The notes: generated from the sequence alone by a model not told the origin. Positions 1 to 13,489 are shown, counted from the first letter of the stretch. The stretch is DNA of 64,000 nt from Flaccisagitta enflata (GCA_965153355.1 OZ231128.1:7192001-7256000), one strand, 5' to 3'. Numbers and translations are program-made.

Positions 1-513
1 TGGAACCAAGGCATACGAAAGACGATTACGAGACACGGACGACCATCTTCATAGCTGAAAAGCAACAAAAAGTCCTATAATAAAAAGCGCGCAAGTCCAA
101 ATCGATATCGACGTACACGAACGGAAAAACGTTGCACAGTCACCAACAACCTTTATAATACAACACATTTCTTCAATTGGCAACAATGTCAAGCATCAAC
201 ACTAAATCATCGAATGTCAACACCACATCATCAAACATCAACACCAGCAGATGTAACATTCAAAATCGTCATTAAAGTTTCTAAACAACGATCATCTTAC
301 TTGAATCCAAGTCCGCGATAGAATTCTTCTGTATTATCATCAAACAGCGGCTGCGGATCAGCGCGATTCGCACGTGACCATTCGACGACCGCATCCTTGA
401 GTTTTCCATCCTATTCGAATACGGAACTTATTATTCGCGGACCAAAAAAAATTCTCGAAAAGAAATACAAAACGAATTAAAGAAGGTGTAGAACGGAGGA
501 GAGAGTTGTTCAC
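1..513. other. no gene recognised
   Basis: Moderately AT-rich, non-repetitive sequence. Short imperfect repeats of 'catcaacac' type occur around 190-260. I see no convincing exon here. Confidence 0.5.
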
Positions 514-603
514 CTGTTCTTCGGTTATCCTGGGCACAGAATTGATCGCGCGCCCTCTGGCGACTGAGACGACGAAACTAACTACGAGCAACAAAAAGAA
601 CAT
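514..603 (-). CDS. possible first coding exon with signal peptide (weak)
   Basis: On the minus strand an ATG at 603-601 in good context (GAAGATGT) opens 30 codons starting MFFLLLVVSFVVSVARGRA, which looks like a secretory signal peptide (hydrophobic core, then Arg and a small residue). The reading ends at a plausible donor, cag/gtgaac, at 513-512 in phase 0; the frame also stays open to 358. No matching downstream exon was found in 1-513, so the rest of the gene would lie off the left edge. Such a pattern can arise by chance in a leucine/valine-rich frame. I do not recognise a family. Confidence 0.22.
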
Positions 604-2086
604 CTTCGAAACGGCAGGGAGAAAATGGTTTCAAGAAAGAAATCCGCAGAATGTCATTGGAAATCGAGCGACCGAATTTATACGATTATTTAGGCACTTT
701 ATAATTTCGAAGGCCTCGAAATTGGCCACTAACTTCAATTTCATATTTCCCACTGTACATTCTTTAAAATTTTGTCCTTGAATTTCGTTGCTCGTAGTCA
801 TTTTAAATTGACCATCGTCGCCTAAACCAATCCAAAATTGAAATTTTGTAGAAAGGGAGGCGCAAGAAGTATTCTTGCGGCACCCTTTAGTAGAGGGGGA
901 GAGTCGTGGCATGGGGGGATAGTCTGGGATAGACCACCAGACAGAGGAAGTCTAGGCGACGATATATCGCTGAATTAGTCTGGAAATGAAACTTTCTTTA
1001 TATTTCCACGAATTCAAAGGTCTCTTTTGGCCAAAACAAACGATCCCTTTTTGCTTCCGGCTCTGAAGCCTTCGCGATCAATGAATTCTGAATTAAATTC
1101 TTTCTCTTTGAACTAAAAACCTCGTCCTGACGTCCGCTCCTGACCGGCTTTTAGCTAGAAATCAGAGATTTCATACATATCCTACTAGCTAGAAATTAGC
1201 TCCGGATAGGATTCATTATGACTGTTTTTTGCACTTTTCAACCACGGCTTGAAGACTCATGACTCATTACTTTGTTTTGGCCTCTTGTGCCGCTGTAACT
1301 TTATTAAAAAACATTTTGTTTTCATTTTTGCTTTCCTTCAAAATAACCTGATTATTCTGGTGCATGAGTCATGAACAGGGATTGCAGGCGGTTGCAATAC
1401 TCGATCATGGAATTGAATTAAGGAGCGCCAGATTTAAGGAGCGCCGAATGAATCACCTATTTAGCAGCCAATAGAATGCAAGGAAAGCATTATTATGGAC
1501 TTTGTTGTTATATGATTCTTTGACCTTTTTCATTGCATTCTATTGCGGCAATATCCCTCTATTTAAGCACGGTTCTGGCAGATGGTCGTCTGACTTGATT
1601 ATCATAAATCTGTGACTTTCTCTCTCAAAAGCCTTAGGCTTAAACTTTCGACATTAAATTCATTCCTACCATTTTAGGGACCTATTGAGCCGGGTTATTC
1701 TCTTATGCCCGCTCATTCCGTCCTTGACTCATGATGAAAACCCAAATTTTGAAATTTTGTTTTTGTGTTTTCTTACTAGAATGAAAATTGGGAACTTCAA
1801 TGATTATTAAAAGATGATTTCTTTCCTTTTCAATTCCAGGTATTCATTTCCTCAAACCTATAGTCCCAAGAGGCCAAGAGCATAAGATAGTTTATTCACA
1901 TGCATGAAAACATGTAGCGATTTGACAAAAAAGAGAAAACAAGAAACAATATAGTACAAAATAAATGAAGTAGACGATATTCAAATCTAATTAAGTTTTT
2001 TTTTTCAAGAGATAAGGTAAATTGTTTGTATGGGATACCAATGAGAGATATGTGCTGAAAGTCACGGATTATCAGGATTAATGGCT
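604..2086. other. no gene recognised
   Basis: Unique-looking non-coding sequence. Small local repeats are visible: a doubled 'gctagaaat' around 1150-1200, 'actcatgactcat' near 1258, and 'aaggagcgccagattt' at about 1420-1450. No exon or RNA gene is supported. Confidence 0.5.
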
Positions 2087-2470
2087 TCATACCACAGGGT
2101 CGGCAACAGCCGCTACCCCATTTTTGGAATTTTTTGTGTTTTTTTTTTTTTTTGTGACTAAAACAATGGATCTGAAGAACTCATTTTTAGCAAGGCGCTC
2201 ATGGAAGAGTCGTCGTCGCTTCTCAACTAAATGTTCCCAAGTGGGCCGTTGAAGCGAGTGTTGGAGGTCTGTCACAGACTCCCAATTTCTGTAATTAAAG
2301 GTTTTGAGAAAAAGTGAATTATAGGCCACTCGCAGACGTCCTCTTCATCATTGTTTGTCAAAAGTGGGAGGCAATGTGACTCCAGCAGTTAAAGCATGAC
2401 TGGCTCACTAGATCTGCCTTCAAGCCGTAGAATTCCGTTGGCGCATCGGTAAAAGGACTTCTCCTATACA
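2087..2470 (-). pseudogene. decayed non-LTR retrotransposon (LINE) reverse-transcriptase C-terminal fragment
   Basis: Minus-strand translation shows two pieces of a LINE ORF2 tail in different frames. The upstream piece (about 2470-2350) reads ANGILRLEGRSSEPVML, then a stop, then LLESHCLPLL. The downstream piece (about 2345-2087) contains RLRVAYNSLF, FNYRNWESV and EKRRRLFHERL. This order (conserved C-L-P-L-L, then R-x-L-R-V-A-Y-N) is typical of the region after the polymerase domain of CR1/RTE-like elements. An in-frame stop and a frameshift make it a dead relic; no 5' part is visible. The exact clade is not resolved. Confidence 0.6.
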
Positions 2471-2501
2471 TCGTCTCAAATTAAGAATTGAGGGCAAGGC
2501 T

Positions 2502-3027
2502 GTCAGGTGGGGGGGTCGGTAACAACGAACTTTGAAAATGCCAGTTGGACATACAGTAGAACCCCGCCTCATCGGTCCCATTGGGACTGAAGATTTTTCA
2601 CCTTTATCTCAGGATAACCTTTAAAGAGAGGTGAAATCACATTAAAAACTACCATTTGGGACCTCAAAATGTTGACCTCTATTGATGGGGAGCTGTTAAA
2701 AGCGGGGCTGTTATTGCGGGGTTCCACTGTATGACCAAAGTGTGCACAAAAACGATATATAAACACATGTGAAAGGAAAAAGGAGTCACACCATATCATT
2801 TACAGTCGTGCCACACCCCTTATTTACATTGTAATGAATAGGGAGAAGGAAGAGGAAGAGGAAGCTCCTATACTTTACTATGGGAAAGGCAGGGTTGGCA
2901 CGACTATAAATGATAAAATCTCATGAACTTTTCCTTCTGGTTCTCAGGTTGTTTTATGATTGCGCATGGTCTGGTGATATGTCCGATTGGCATTTCCAAA
3001 GTAGGTTGATACCGACCCCCCCACTGT
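2502..3027. mobile_element. MITE with GGGGGGTCGGTA termini, carrying nested insertions
   Basis: Inverted ends: gtgggggggtcggta with AACTTTGAAAATGCCA at the left, and the reverse complement (TGGCATTTCCAAAGT, then taccgacccccccac) at the right. A second, 5'-incomplete copy lies at 49,045-49,350 and matches closely over about 270 bp. An inner palindrome with ends CAGTCGTGCCA / TGGCACGACT (2,790-2,925) is shared by both copies. This copy also carries a 176-bp TA-flanked element at 2,554-2,729. Confidence 0.7.
2554..2729. mobile_element. pogo/Tc1-like MITE (CAGTAGAACCCCGC TIR), TA target
   Basis: A 176-bp element flanked by TA on both sides, with terminal inverted repeats CAGTAGAACCCCGC / GCGGGGTTCCACTG. 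The related element copy at 49 kb lacks it (empty site around 49,062-49,070), so the insertion is directly visible. The same TIR type bounds 61,573-61,745, a half copy begins at 12,979, and a truncated relative lies at 26,926-27,030. Confidence 0.8.
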
Positions 3028-3086
3028 CAGGGCAGAGGTAGGGAAAATTCTATACTTCTAAACAGGCGTTATCTATCTGTTCACTC

Positions 3087-3264
3087 TTTTTAGTCGCGTG
3101 CACGTAACTCTATAACCTGCTATGTCGGTTGGTTAGTCGGTTGGTCCATGACTCGTAGGTTATTCGGCGTTTGTGGGCGTATTTTGCATAACTGCTCCTG
3201 CCCAAATATTTGGGAAGCCTTTGTCATCACTGCTCCTGCCCACCCGCACATGACATGGGTGGCC
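3087..3264 (-). mobile_element. HINE-like short element, degenerate
   Basis: Minus-orientation member of the hairpin-ended family: 'ttttagtcgcgtgcacgtaact' type hairpin at the left, a short GGTC/GGTT tract, then 'gctcctgcccacccgcaca' and 'ggtggcc' at the right. Confidence 0.55.
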
Positions 3265-3552
3265 TAAAATCTTGAAAAAATTTTAGAATCCAAGAATATC
3301 TGAGGGTTTTAATCTGTGTTGGAAAGATCTTTATCATAATGATGTTCATCAAGATTAGTGAAAGATAAAAATCAAAATTAAAAATTTTTATTTCTATTTT
3401 TATGAACTATTTTGATTAGTATAATACAATGTATTTCTAGTAAAAACTACAATATTCAACAATATCTATTTCAATTTTTTCACATTATCTTTAATATCAT
3501 ATAATTTTTGTTTAAACTACAAAATATTTTTCTGTATATATATACTCATATA
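3265..3552. other. AT-rich sequence, no feature seen
   Basis: AT-rich non-coding stretch leading into a long palindromic element. Confidence 0.5.
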
Positions 3553-4312
3553 CAGTATGATTGTTTTCGTTTGTAACATTTCATGACGACATAACTTGAA
3601 AAGTTGTAGAGATAAGCATATTCTGAAAAAAGATAGTGAATGATATTGAAAATACATTTAATGATATTAAAATCCCAAGACTTTTCAACAAAAATTTGAT
3701 CCAGATTTCTTGCTATCAGTTGTATGGCATATTTGGCTAAAGTGATCTGTTTTTCATGTTTTGAGATAAACTGTTTTTCTTTGGATTCCTCTTATTTCTA
3801 AACAATTTGACCTACAAATACCAGGTTGGTCTCGAATGAAAGATAATTTGAAGTAGTTTTAGAAAATAAAAAGAAAGAAACCTATTTCGAAACACATATC
3901 ATAAAAAACATAAAAGAAATTAAAAATTTAACAAAAGTACCTGCCTATAGTTATTAAATCATATTCAAAACATCATATCAGTGCTTACTTTTCAAAAACC
4001 TTAAAACTAGATCAAATTATCTTTCATTTGAGACCAATCTGGCATCTGTAGCTCAAACCGTTTAGAAATGAGAACAATTTAAAGGTAAACAGTCCATCTG
4101 TCAAATTTTCCCAAATTTTTCAATTTGACAAGTTGGTCCTGTAGTTCATTTTTTTCACGAGAGAATCAGATTTTTCTAAGGAGATCCTTTGATTGGTAGG
4201 TTATAAAATGTATTTTCATAGTTTTTTAAAAACTTTTTTCAGAATTAGATTATTTCAATTACTCTAAGAATTATGTCGTCATGAAATGTTACAAACGAAA
4301 ACAATCATACTG
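3553..4312. mobile_element. 760-bp palindromic (foldback/MITE-like) element
   Basis: The outer 43 bp (from 3,552 and to 4,313) are perfect inverted repeats, beginning ACAGTATGATTG, with TA at both edges. A second inverted pair lies inside (3,826-3,850 against 4,011-4,042), so most of the element can fold on itself around about 3,935. No ORF is present. TA target and CAGT start suggest a Tc1/mariner-type origin. Confidence 0.75.
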
Positions 4313-5704
4313 TACAAAAAAGATTAAGAACATTTTAAGAACGTTCAAGCCTTAAAACCACTAAAGATTTAAGTCGGGGGGCAAACAAAGGCAAAGTTTC
4401 GGTTTCAGACTCTTCTTTTACTATATTTATGACTATTTTACAATTGTTTTAAAAAATTGTATAGTTTGTAGTTTATCATTATCTTTTTCATAAAAGAAAA
4501 CCTAGTATGATATAGGCATTGCTTTGTTTTGTTGGTAAAGACAAGAAATCATTACAAAAAATATTAAACTCTTTGAAAATTGTAGAGCAATAATTCAGAA
4601 CCTGGGAAAGGAAAATTCTTAGATTTACATAAATTAAACAATTTTGCATTTCTAAGAACATGGCCATCATCTTATATGTTTGTAGAATGAGGCCATCTTT
4701 TTGAAAATGCAATGATTTGCATTTAGAGAGAGTCATAGAATTTTCCCCAAAATATATCAAGTTTTTTTTTACTGCTAATGATTTTCTATGCAAAATTAAA
4801 ATAAATGTAATATAATAATTATATTTTTCAGTGAAAAAAATTTAAACGAAAAATTCAAAACATTGAAAAAATTGTTTTATCTCATCAAATTTGGTCTTCG
4901 TTTGCACCTCGACTTGAGAACATTGAAGGTTTGCTCAAAAAATGAAGTTCTTTCAAAAAAAAAAAAGTGTATTCATTCTTGTTTTCTTTTCTTTTCTTTT
5001 CTTTTCTTTTCTTTCTTTTTTTTTTTTTTTGGCTATCTTCAAAGAATGGGATTTTATATGCTTTCTTTGTGTATCATTCTATTATAAGCACTTCAGACAT
5101 GATTTTTAACACATCAGACAAGCTTTAGAACATAGCTGATGAAAGCGTACAATGTATTACGTCTTTCAGCCATGAGCAAGTACAATTGAACTGAACTTAA
5201 TATCAACCACCAATCGCCGTAAATTTCAGCGTTCCCGACTTTTATACATATATATGTATGAAATTATATATTGAGTTTGAACTGACCCTGGACGATGGAG
5301 CAAAAAAGCGATGGACCAATGAGAGAAAGCGTAGACTCTAAGTAGACAGCCAATAAGAAGGCTGCAATGCTCTGACGTCTCAAAGCTCGGTCGTAAGACT
5401 CGTAACTAGGTCAAACCCATTGGAGGTTACTGGGTTGCAAGAGAGAGGAAAAGGGGAGAAAGTACGTCCTTTTTTTCCTCCCTGTTGGCTGGGTTGAAAT
5501 CTTTTTACAGAAATAGGAAGCGATTTTAATTGGTTAAAAAAATCCAGACTAAAGGCGGCCACTGAGATCGCTGACTCAATAATCAAGTACATGACTGAAA
5601 AATGGAAATCGTGGTAGGGCCGGCCTATACAAGCCAGAGTTGGATGGACATTACGTCGGCCAGGGTGTAGAGAAGCAAAGATTGAACCCCCCCTTGCAAA
5701 AATG
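4313..5704. other. AT-rich and unique sequence, no gene seen
   Basis: AT-rich up to about 5,100, with a (TTTTC)n/T tract at 4,977-5,030. 5,100-5,700 is ordinary unique sequence. The open frames have no coding character. Confidence 0.5.
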
Positions 5705-5935
5705 TTTTTAGTCGCGTGCATGTAACTCTATGACCCTCTCTGTCCGTCGGTTGGTTGGTCGGTCCGTCACACATTGGTTTTTAGTCGCTTGCTATGCGGT
5801 TGGTCCGCCACACTTTACTTTTTTTATGTTTTATATTCTTTGACCGTACTGCTCTTGCCCAAATGCTCTGGTGACCTCAAATATGGCCCCTGCCCACCCA
5901 CACGCGAGTGGGGTAGCTGTGTATCTGGCCCGAGC
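5705..5935 (-). mobile_element. HINE-like element, minus orientation
   Basis: Starts with 'tttttagtcgcgtgcatgta' and a (GGTC/GGTT) tract, contains a second partial hairpin 'tttttagtcgcttgctatgcg' (about 5,780), and ends with 'gcccctgcccacccacacgc' and 'gtgtatctggcc', the reverse of the family's 5' end. Confidence 0.55.
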
Positions 5936-6083
5936 GTGAAACCGGAAGTTCGTTCCGGTTGTGGAAAAAGGGCAGGGTCGCTCTAAAACGATAATGGGCT
6001 GCTTGGCCGTGACGGTAACGGTATTGAGAGGACGAAGAGGGAAGAGGAAAAAAAAGAAAAAGAAGAAAAACAGGTCGCCCAAG

Positions 6084-6681
6084 GGCAATATGTGGTCAGC
6101 GATACCCGTTGCCCTGCTTTGAGTGATTGTGAATTGGAGTGAGGGGAAGCAGGGCAGCGGCCCCGAAGGGGACGAAGTCCTGTAGAACACAGGGGGACTT
6201 TCGTTCGTCATGCCTGAAGAAGTGGATAAGATGCTATAGAGGGCTTACTGAAGGTCTCCAAGAGCCTAAACTGAGGCCTAAGAAGGCTAATATAATGCCT
6301 CAGAATGCCAATGGGAAGCTTTAGAGGGCTGACTTGAGGCTTGAGAGAGCTGGATTAAGGCTTGAAAGGTCAGAGGACTGATTTGAAGCCTGAGAGCAAT
6401 AAATTGAGGCTTAGATAGCTGATTTGAGGCCTGAGAGGCCTAATTTGAGGCCTGAGAGGCCAGATTTGAGGCCTGAGAAGCCTTATTTGATGCCTAAGAG
6501 GCCAGGTTTGAGGCCTAACAGGCTGGATTTGAGGCCTGAGAGGCCAGATTCGAGGTCTCAGAGGCCAGATTTAGGGCTTGAGGGGCCTAATGGGGGGGGG
6601 GACGCACGAACGAACGAACGAACGAACGGGACGAACGAAAGTCCCCTGTGTTCTACAGGACTTCGTCCCTTCGGGCTGCCC
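6084..6681. mobile_element. foldback element with GGGCAGC ends and internal GAGGCCTGA repeats
   Basis: Inverted arms of about 50 bp (6,152-6,208 and 6,630-6,681) start GGGCAGCGGCCCCGAAGGGG and contain GTCCTGTAGAACACAGG. Between them are about 17 imperfect 21-24-bp units around 'ttgaggcctgagaggcc' (6,235-6,590) and a (CGAA)n tract. The left flank 'caatatgtggtcagcgatac' with CCCGTTGCCCTGC also adjoins the copy at 27.6 kb and, partly, those at 32.2 and 43 kb, so it belongs to the family unit. Confidence 0.7.
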
Positions 6682-6996
<315 letters not shown>

Positions 6997-7286
6997 CCTG
7001 CTTATATCTCCTTGTCTGTCTGTCCATCAGTCTGACAAGTGATATGTCCACCTTAAAAATGAGAGGTTGTCTAGCGTATTTTTGAAGTTGTAACCACAGA
7101 TGAGTAATACAGTTACTTATTTATGACAATTGAGGACCCGTCCCATACCGTACCGTCCCCGACATGGTATTGCAATGAATTGCATCGTTACGCCACATGG
7201 CGGAAAATGGCGTTGTTGCAACGTCCACGGGATAGAGGTTTACCGCAGTGTCACGCTCGGCCCAGCTGTGTATCCAGCCTTGTTTT

Positions 7287-7790
7287 TGGGCAGCGGCTCG
7301 GGAGGGGACAAAATCCTTTAAAATACAGGGGGATATTTGTTCGTCTTTTCATTCGTTTGTCTGTTCATTCGTTCGTCTGTTCATTAGATCGTCCATTTGT
7401 TTGTCCCCCCTCCCCCCGGTTGGCCTCTCAGTCCTCAAATCAGGCCTCTCAAGCCTCACATTGGGCCTCTCAGGCATCATCTTCTTTTCAGACCTATGGT
7501 CTACCTTTTCAGGCCTCAAATCAGCCCCATCAGGCTCCAGATCAGCCCTCTTAGGCATCCACTCTGCCTTTAAGGCAACTGGTGGATTTTAAGGCTTTAA
7601 TTGAATCTGGTGGATCTTCAGACTTGAATTGAAATTGATAGGTTCAAAGGCTTGAATTGAAACTGGTGGGTTTCAGGATGTTGAGTGAAACTGGTTGACT
7701 CAGGTCAATGAAACTATATGAAACTGTATGAAACTATATGAAACTGTATGTCCCGCACGCGACTTAAAGGTGTTGGCCTTGTTCCTTCGC
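7287..7790. mobile_element. composite relic: half foldback element joined to a HINE 5' end
   Basis: A left arm 'gggcagcggctcgggagggg' with (CGTTCGT)n and inverted 'ggcctctcaggcctcaaat' units (7,287-7,565) runs straight into 'ttgaattgaaactggtgggt' repeats (7,575-7,690). These are the reverse complement of the core repeats at 33.2-33.6 kb. It ends with 'gcgacttaaaggtgttggcc' at 7,759-7,778, the reverse of the HINE 5' end seen at 33,201. The right foldback arm and the HINE hairpin are missing. Confidence 0.55.
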
Positions 7791-7941
7791 ATAAATGCTT
7801 TCAAATGAGCCTTTGCACAATTCCTAATTCAACAAGGAGCCATTTCTAGGGCGAGGGTAAAGTTTGCCTTGAATTATCGTTGGAATCTATATTTCTACCA
7901 ATAGAGGCGGCTAATCGCCGTAGGTAAGAAGTCGTAAATGC

Positions 7942-7942
7942 T

Positions 7943-8029
<87 letters not shown>
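7942..8029. repeat. (GA)n microsatellite
   Basis: About 85 bp of nearly pure GA. Confidence 0.97.
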
Positions 8030-8030
<1 letters not shown>

Positions 8031-8094
8031 CAGGCTACTTGTTCATCATCAAAAAAACATGGGCAAGCAGGGAAAAATCCAAGTGACTTGAACA

Positions 8095-8504
8095 GTCTAT
8101 GGACAAAATGAGGAAAATAGATTTTGCTGATCACCGTTATGATTCTTAGGCGTAGTTGATTTTAAAATGTAGGTCTGTAATTACCTCATAGAAATTTACT
8201 AAAGACTGAAAGAATTAACGGAAGAACGATTACTACCTGTAGTAATCATTCAAAATATAGGTTTGTAATTACCTCGAAAAAAATTACTTAGGACTGAAAG
8301 AAACTAACGGAAGAACGATTACTACCTGTAGTAATTGTTCTTGCAATAGTTTTTTTCAGTCCTCAGTCATTTTCAATGAGATAATTATAAGCCTACATTT
8401 TGAATGATTACTACAGGTAGTAATTGTTTTTCCGTTAATTCTTTCAGTCCTTAGCATCATACCGGTGATCAGCAAAATCTACTCTCTTCGTTTTGTGCAA
8501 AGAC
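8095..8504. mobile_element. 410-bp palindromic MITE-like element
   Basis: Inverted arms: AGATTTTGCTGATCACCG at 8,119 and its reverse complement ending at 8,480, with weaker pairing outward to about 8,095/8,504. The core holds two head-to-tail copies and one inverted copy of an about 85-bp unit containing 'attactacctgtagtaat', itself palindromic. Confidence 0.65.
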
Positions 8505-9060
8505 TGTGAAAGCTAGCTTCATAAACGTTAGTTAATGTACGTACAACATGACGACTTATCTTATCTGTTACATAGGGCCCAAAATTAAGATCAATGAAAA
8601 ATGATTATTGTTGGGAAAAGATCAGAAAGATGCAAAAAATTTAAAAAACGATCTAAAAAATTTAATAAATCCAGAACTATTGATCACGGAGAATTCTGCT
8701 TAGCACCATCTGAAAGGGAAAAAATAGTTCTTTCTTAGCTAAAAATTTTATGCTTAGTCCCGTTTGGCCCCTAAAGCTTACCACCTTCATAAATTTCCCT
8801 TCATGGGGAAAAGGAAAATCCCGAAACCTCTGCAGGACTCAAAAAGCCGAAGGAACTGCGCAAATATTAATTCAAAATCACCCTTAAGATTGTTTTCGAT
8901 TTTCGAATGAAGTCGCGCAATAGCTCTTTTGCAAGTATTCTTGCAAAGGAAATTTTTTTAGGCCGCGTTTTATTAGCCTTATTTGCATCATGATTGAAGA
9001 CATTGGGCACACTCTTGTCTGAATGTTGAAGTAAGGTCAAATGTTGCGGTTTTCCGAAAG
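8505..9060. other. no feature seen
   Basis: Unique AT-rich sequence without coding signals. Confidence 0.5.
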
Positions 9061-9061
9061 T

Positions 9062-9071
9062 CGATCTTAGG

Positions 9072-9104
<33 letters not shown>

Positions 9105-9339
9105 TTGTTGTTGTTGTTCTTGTTGTTGTTGTTGGGACATCGCCATCGTCCGAAAGTCAATCTCAGGTAGTTGTTGTTGTTGTTTTTGCTGTTCCTCTTC
9201 TTCTTCTTAGGTCATTGCCGAAGGCGCCATTTTGGATTAACTAACAGTCAAGGAATGGAGGACACGCATGATACCTGTATCTGAACACGTTACATAGCTT
9301 GATACATGTCATTGCTGTTGTCCAAAAGTCGATCTTAGG

Positions 9340-9399
<60 letters not shown>

Positions 9400-9553
9400 T
9401 TGCTGTTCCTCTTCTTCTTCTTAGGTCATTGCCGAAGGCGCCATTTTGGATTAACTAACAGTCAAGGAATGGAGGACACGCATGATACCTGTATCTGAAC
9501 ACGTTACATAGCTTGATACATGTCATTGCTGTTGTCCAAAAGTCGATCTTAGG

Positions 9554-9639
<86 letters not shown>

Positions 9640-9707
9640 CTTAGGTCATTGCTGTTGTTCAAGAGTCGATCATAGGTCATTGCCATTGTCCGAAAGTCAA
9701 TCTCAGG

Positions 9708-9784
<77 letters not shown>

Positions 9785-9790
9785 AGGTCA
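9062..9790. repeat. compound (GTT)n arrays with about 213-bp tandem segments
   Basis: Four long (GTT)n blocks are separated by copies of a conserved spacer ('gtccaaaagtcgatcttagg', 'gaaggcgccattttggatta'). The spacer and its GTT block recur at about 213 bp (9,331 and 9,544), so the array grew by duplicating the whole module. The poly-Leu/Val reading frames here are artefacts. Confidence 0.9.
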
Positions 9791-9982
9791 TTGCCATCGG
9801 CCCCATTTTGGATTTACTAACAGTCAAGGAAGGCTGAAGGGAGGCAAGCATGATACCTGTATCCTTACACGTTACATGGCTGGTGCATGTCAACAGATAG
9901 GGTACACGACTTATGAGGTCATTCAAAAATCTACTATCTGGCCTTTATATCTCTTCTTTTTGTCTTGATTTTTGTCTTTTTT

Positions 9983-10345
9983 TTTTGCGGACACGCAACT
10001 CTAAAAAAGGCTTTGTCCGTCGGTCGGTCGGTCGGTCGGTCGGTCGGTTGGTTGGTCGGTGCGTAGAGCCGATCGGGTTGAAAAGCGGAAATACGCGCAT
10101 ATCCGCCCCTGCTTACCCGTCCGCAACTGGTGGCCGTGTCTCCGGCGTTGTTATTTGCGGACACGCAACTCTAAAGGAGGCTTAGTGCATCCGTCCATCG
10201 GTCCACCGGTTGGTTGGTAATGCTTGAAAATGCTAAAAAAAAAATGAAAATGTGCATTTTAGGTGCTAAAGTTAAGATTGTGAGGGGAAGGGGTGAGGAT
10301 GAATGTCCCTGCCCACTCGTCCGCAACGATATTGTAAATCTGGGT
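9983..10345 (-). mobile_element. two adjacent HINE-like elements, minus orientation
   Basis: Each starts with hairpin TTGCGGACACGCAACT (9,985 and about 10,153), then a GGTC/GTCC tract, and ends with 'cccctgcccactcgtccgca'-type sequence (about 10,110 and 10,310). The stem is GTTGCG/CGCAAC, unlike the GTCGCG copies elsewhere. Confidence 0.7.
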
Positions 10346-10569
10346 TACTTGTATCTTGTTTCCCCATATTTTTTTTTGCTTTTTACATCATTTTCCTTTT
10401 ATTCTCTCGTTCCTTTCCTCTTTTTTTTCCTCACTTTCTCTCTTTCTTTCTTTTATTCTTTCTCTCTCTCTCATTCTGATTCTTTCTTTCTTTCGTTTTT
10501 CCTTTCTTTTTCTCTCTCTCACTTCTATTTTTCTCTCTTCCTCTCTTCTATCTTTCTCTCTTCTTGTCT

Positions 10570-10620
<51 letters not shown>

Positions 10621-10729
10621 CTCTTTCTTTCTTTCTTTCTTTTTTTCTTTCTTTCTTCTTTTTCTTTCTTTCTTTCTTTCTTTCTTTCTTTCCTTTTTTT
10701 CTTTTCTTTTTTCTTTCTCGTTCTTTTTT

Positions 10730-10788
<59 letters not shown>

Positions 10789-10882
10789 ATCTTTCCTTCT
10801 TTCTCTGTTTCTTTCTTTCTTTCTTTCTTTCAGTCTTTCTTTCCCTCTTTCTTTCTTCCTTTCTTTCTTTCTTTCTTTCCTG
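10346..10882. repeat. (CTTT)n low-complexity tract
   Basis: About 500 bp of pyrimidine-rich (CTTT)n with interruptions. Open frames give only Ser/Phe/Leu repeats. Confidence 0.95.
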
Positions 10883-11087
10883 ATTTTCTCAGAAGCTATC
10901 TTCAGACGTTTTCAAGTGATTAGATTCTTCATTCATTTTAAAGCATTTTGATTTTATTTCATCCTTCACCCGCGCGGAAAATGTAGGGCTTACATACAAT
11001 TCCTTCCCCCTTATTTTTCCATTCTCTTCAATCATCTGGCGCATATATGATTGCATTTGTTCCCCCCAGATAGATATCAAACGGGTC

Positions 11088-11240
<153 letters not shown>

Positions 11241-11559
11241 CCAAAATGATAATAGAAGTGGTTTTCCTTTTCTCTTTCTCTCTCACGAGTTAAATGAAAA
11301 CTGGGGCTCGGTTCAATAACAATTTTTGCGGACGAATCCAAGTAAAAATAGGGGATTTGTACAAAGTTGATGGCAAAGTTGATGGCAGTTATCCTACATT
11401 TTCGCCATCTTCCTCCTCTGCCTCCTTGCTCCTCCTCCTCCTCCTCCTCCTCTTCCTCTTCCTCCTCTTCCTCTTCTTCCTATCCAGCGAAAAGCATACA
11501 TGTACAACTATGTGCATGATCGAGGCCGCCGCCCCAAATGGGCCTTGAAAACTAAACCA

Positions 11560-11838
11560 GTGACGCGGGGTCACAATATCGTTGCGGACGGGTGGGCAGG
11601 GGCGTGTGACCCCCATCCACACTCTCGATTACCCAAAACACACTCACACACGCTGACAATCACAACTGCAGCTTCATAATTGCGCATTTTTCCACTTTCC
11701 AAGTCGATCATCACGGATGGACGGACAAACGAACTGATGGACGGATGGACTGATTGACAAACTTATGGACGGACAGATGGACCGAGGGAAGGGCGGACGG
11801 ACAAAGCCTCTTATAGAGTTGCGTGTCCACAACTAAAA
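11560..11838 (+). mobile_element. HINE-like element (GTTGC stem)
   Basis: The 5' part has 'gacgcggggtcacaatatc' then GTTGCGGACGGGTGGGCAGG (11,581). A (GGAC)n-type tetranucleotide tract follows at 11,715-11,800. The 3' part is 'aaagcctcttatagagttgc' with hairpin GTTGCGTGTCCACAAC (11,818-11,833) and then TAAAA. A near twin is at 37,827-38,080. Confidence 0.75.
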
Positions 11839-12088
11839 TCATTTTCGCTTTTCTTTTTTTAATTTTCACTTGTAATTTTTCTTTTATTTCAAATTTCAGT
11901 TCTGTTGGTTTACAATACATTCAAAAATCATTTGTCCATAATCCTATTCATTACATTTTGTGTTTAGTGTTTTGTTTTTCCCCTGTCTCTTTGGGCAGTT
12001 GTTGTAACTTGTAAGGTGTTTGTTTTGTTCTGTTTTTTGTTTTTTCGTTTTCCCTTTCTTTATCTCTTTCTTCAGCATGTCAGTCAGT

Positions 12089-12234
<146 letters not shown>

Positions 12235-12242
12235 CTGAGTTT

Positions 12243-12317
12243 TTACCCTACATTTATACAATTGCGGCGTCATTTGCGTTGCTGAAAGGAGGCGAAGGAA
12301 GGTGTTCATTTTTGCCT

Positions 12318-12382
<65 letters not shown>
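12243..12382. repeat. duplicated 75-bp leader plus (CT)n
   Basis: The segment containing 'tttatacaattgcggcgtca' and 'ggcgaaggaaggtgttcatt' directly precedes a (CT)n block. The same leader plus (CT)n recurs at 13,609-13,738. The microsatellite has therefore moved or been copied with its flank. Confidence 0.85.
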
Positions 12383-12385
<3 letters not shown>

Positions 12386-12521
12386 GCGCGACGCGGTGCT
12401 CCGAGGGTACAAAGTCTCAGTGCTCTTAAAAATTGTATTTTCTCAGTGCTCCGAATTTGGAGTACTGAGAAACAGTAATCTTTCTCTTTTTACTTGATTC
12501 TTTCTGTTATATGCTGTCTGT

Positions 12522-13489
<968 letters not shown>

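Noticed and set aside
10214-10951. 245-codon Ser/Phe/Leu frame
   Set aside because: Frame through a (CTTT)n tract; three overlapping frames are equally open.
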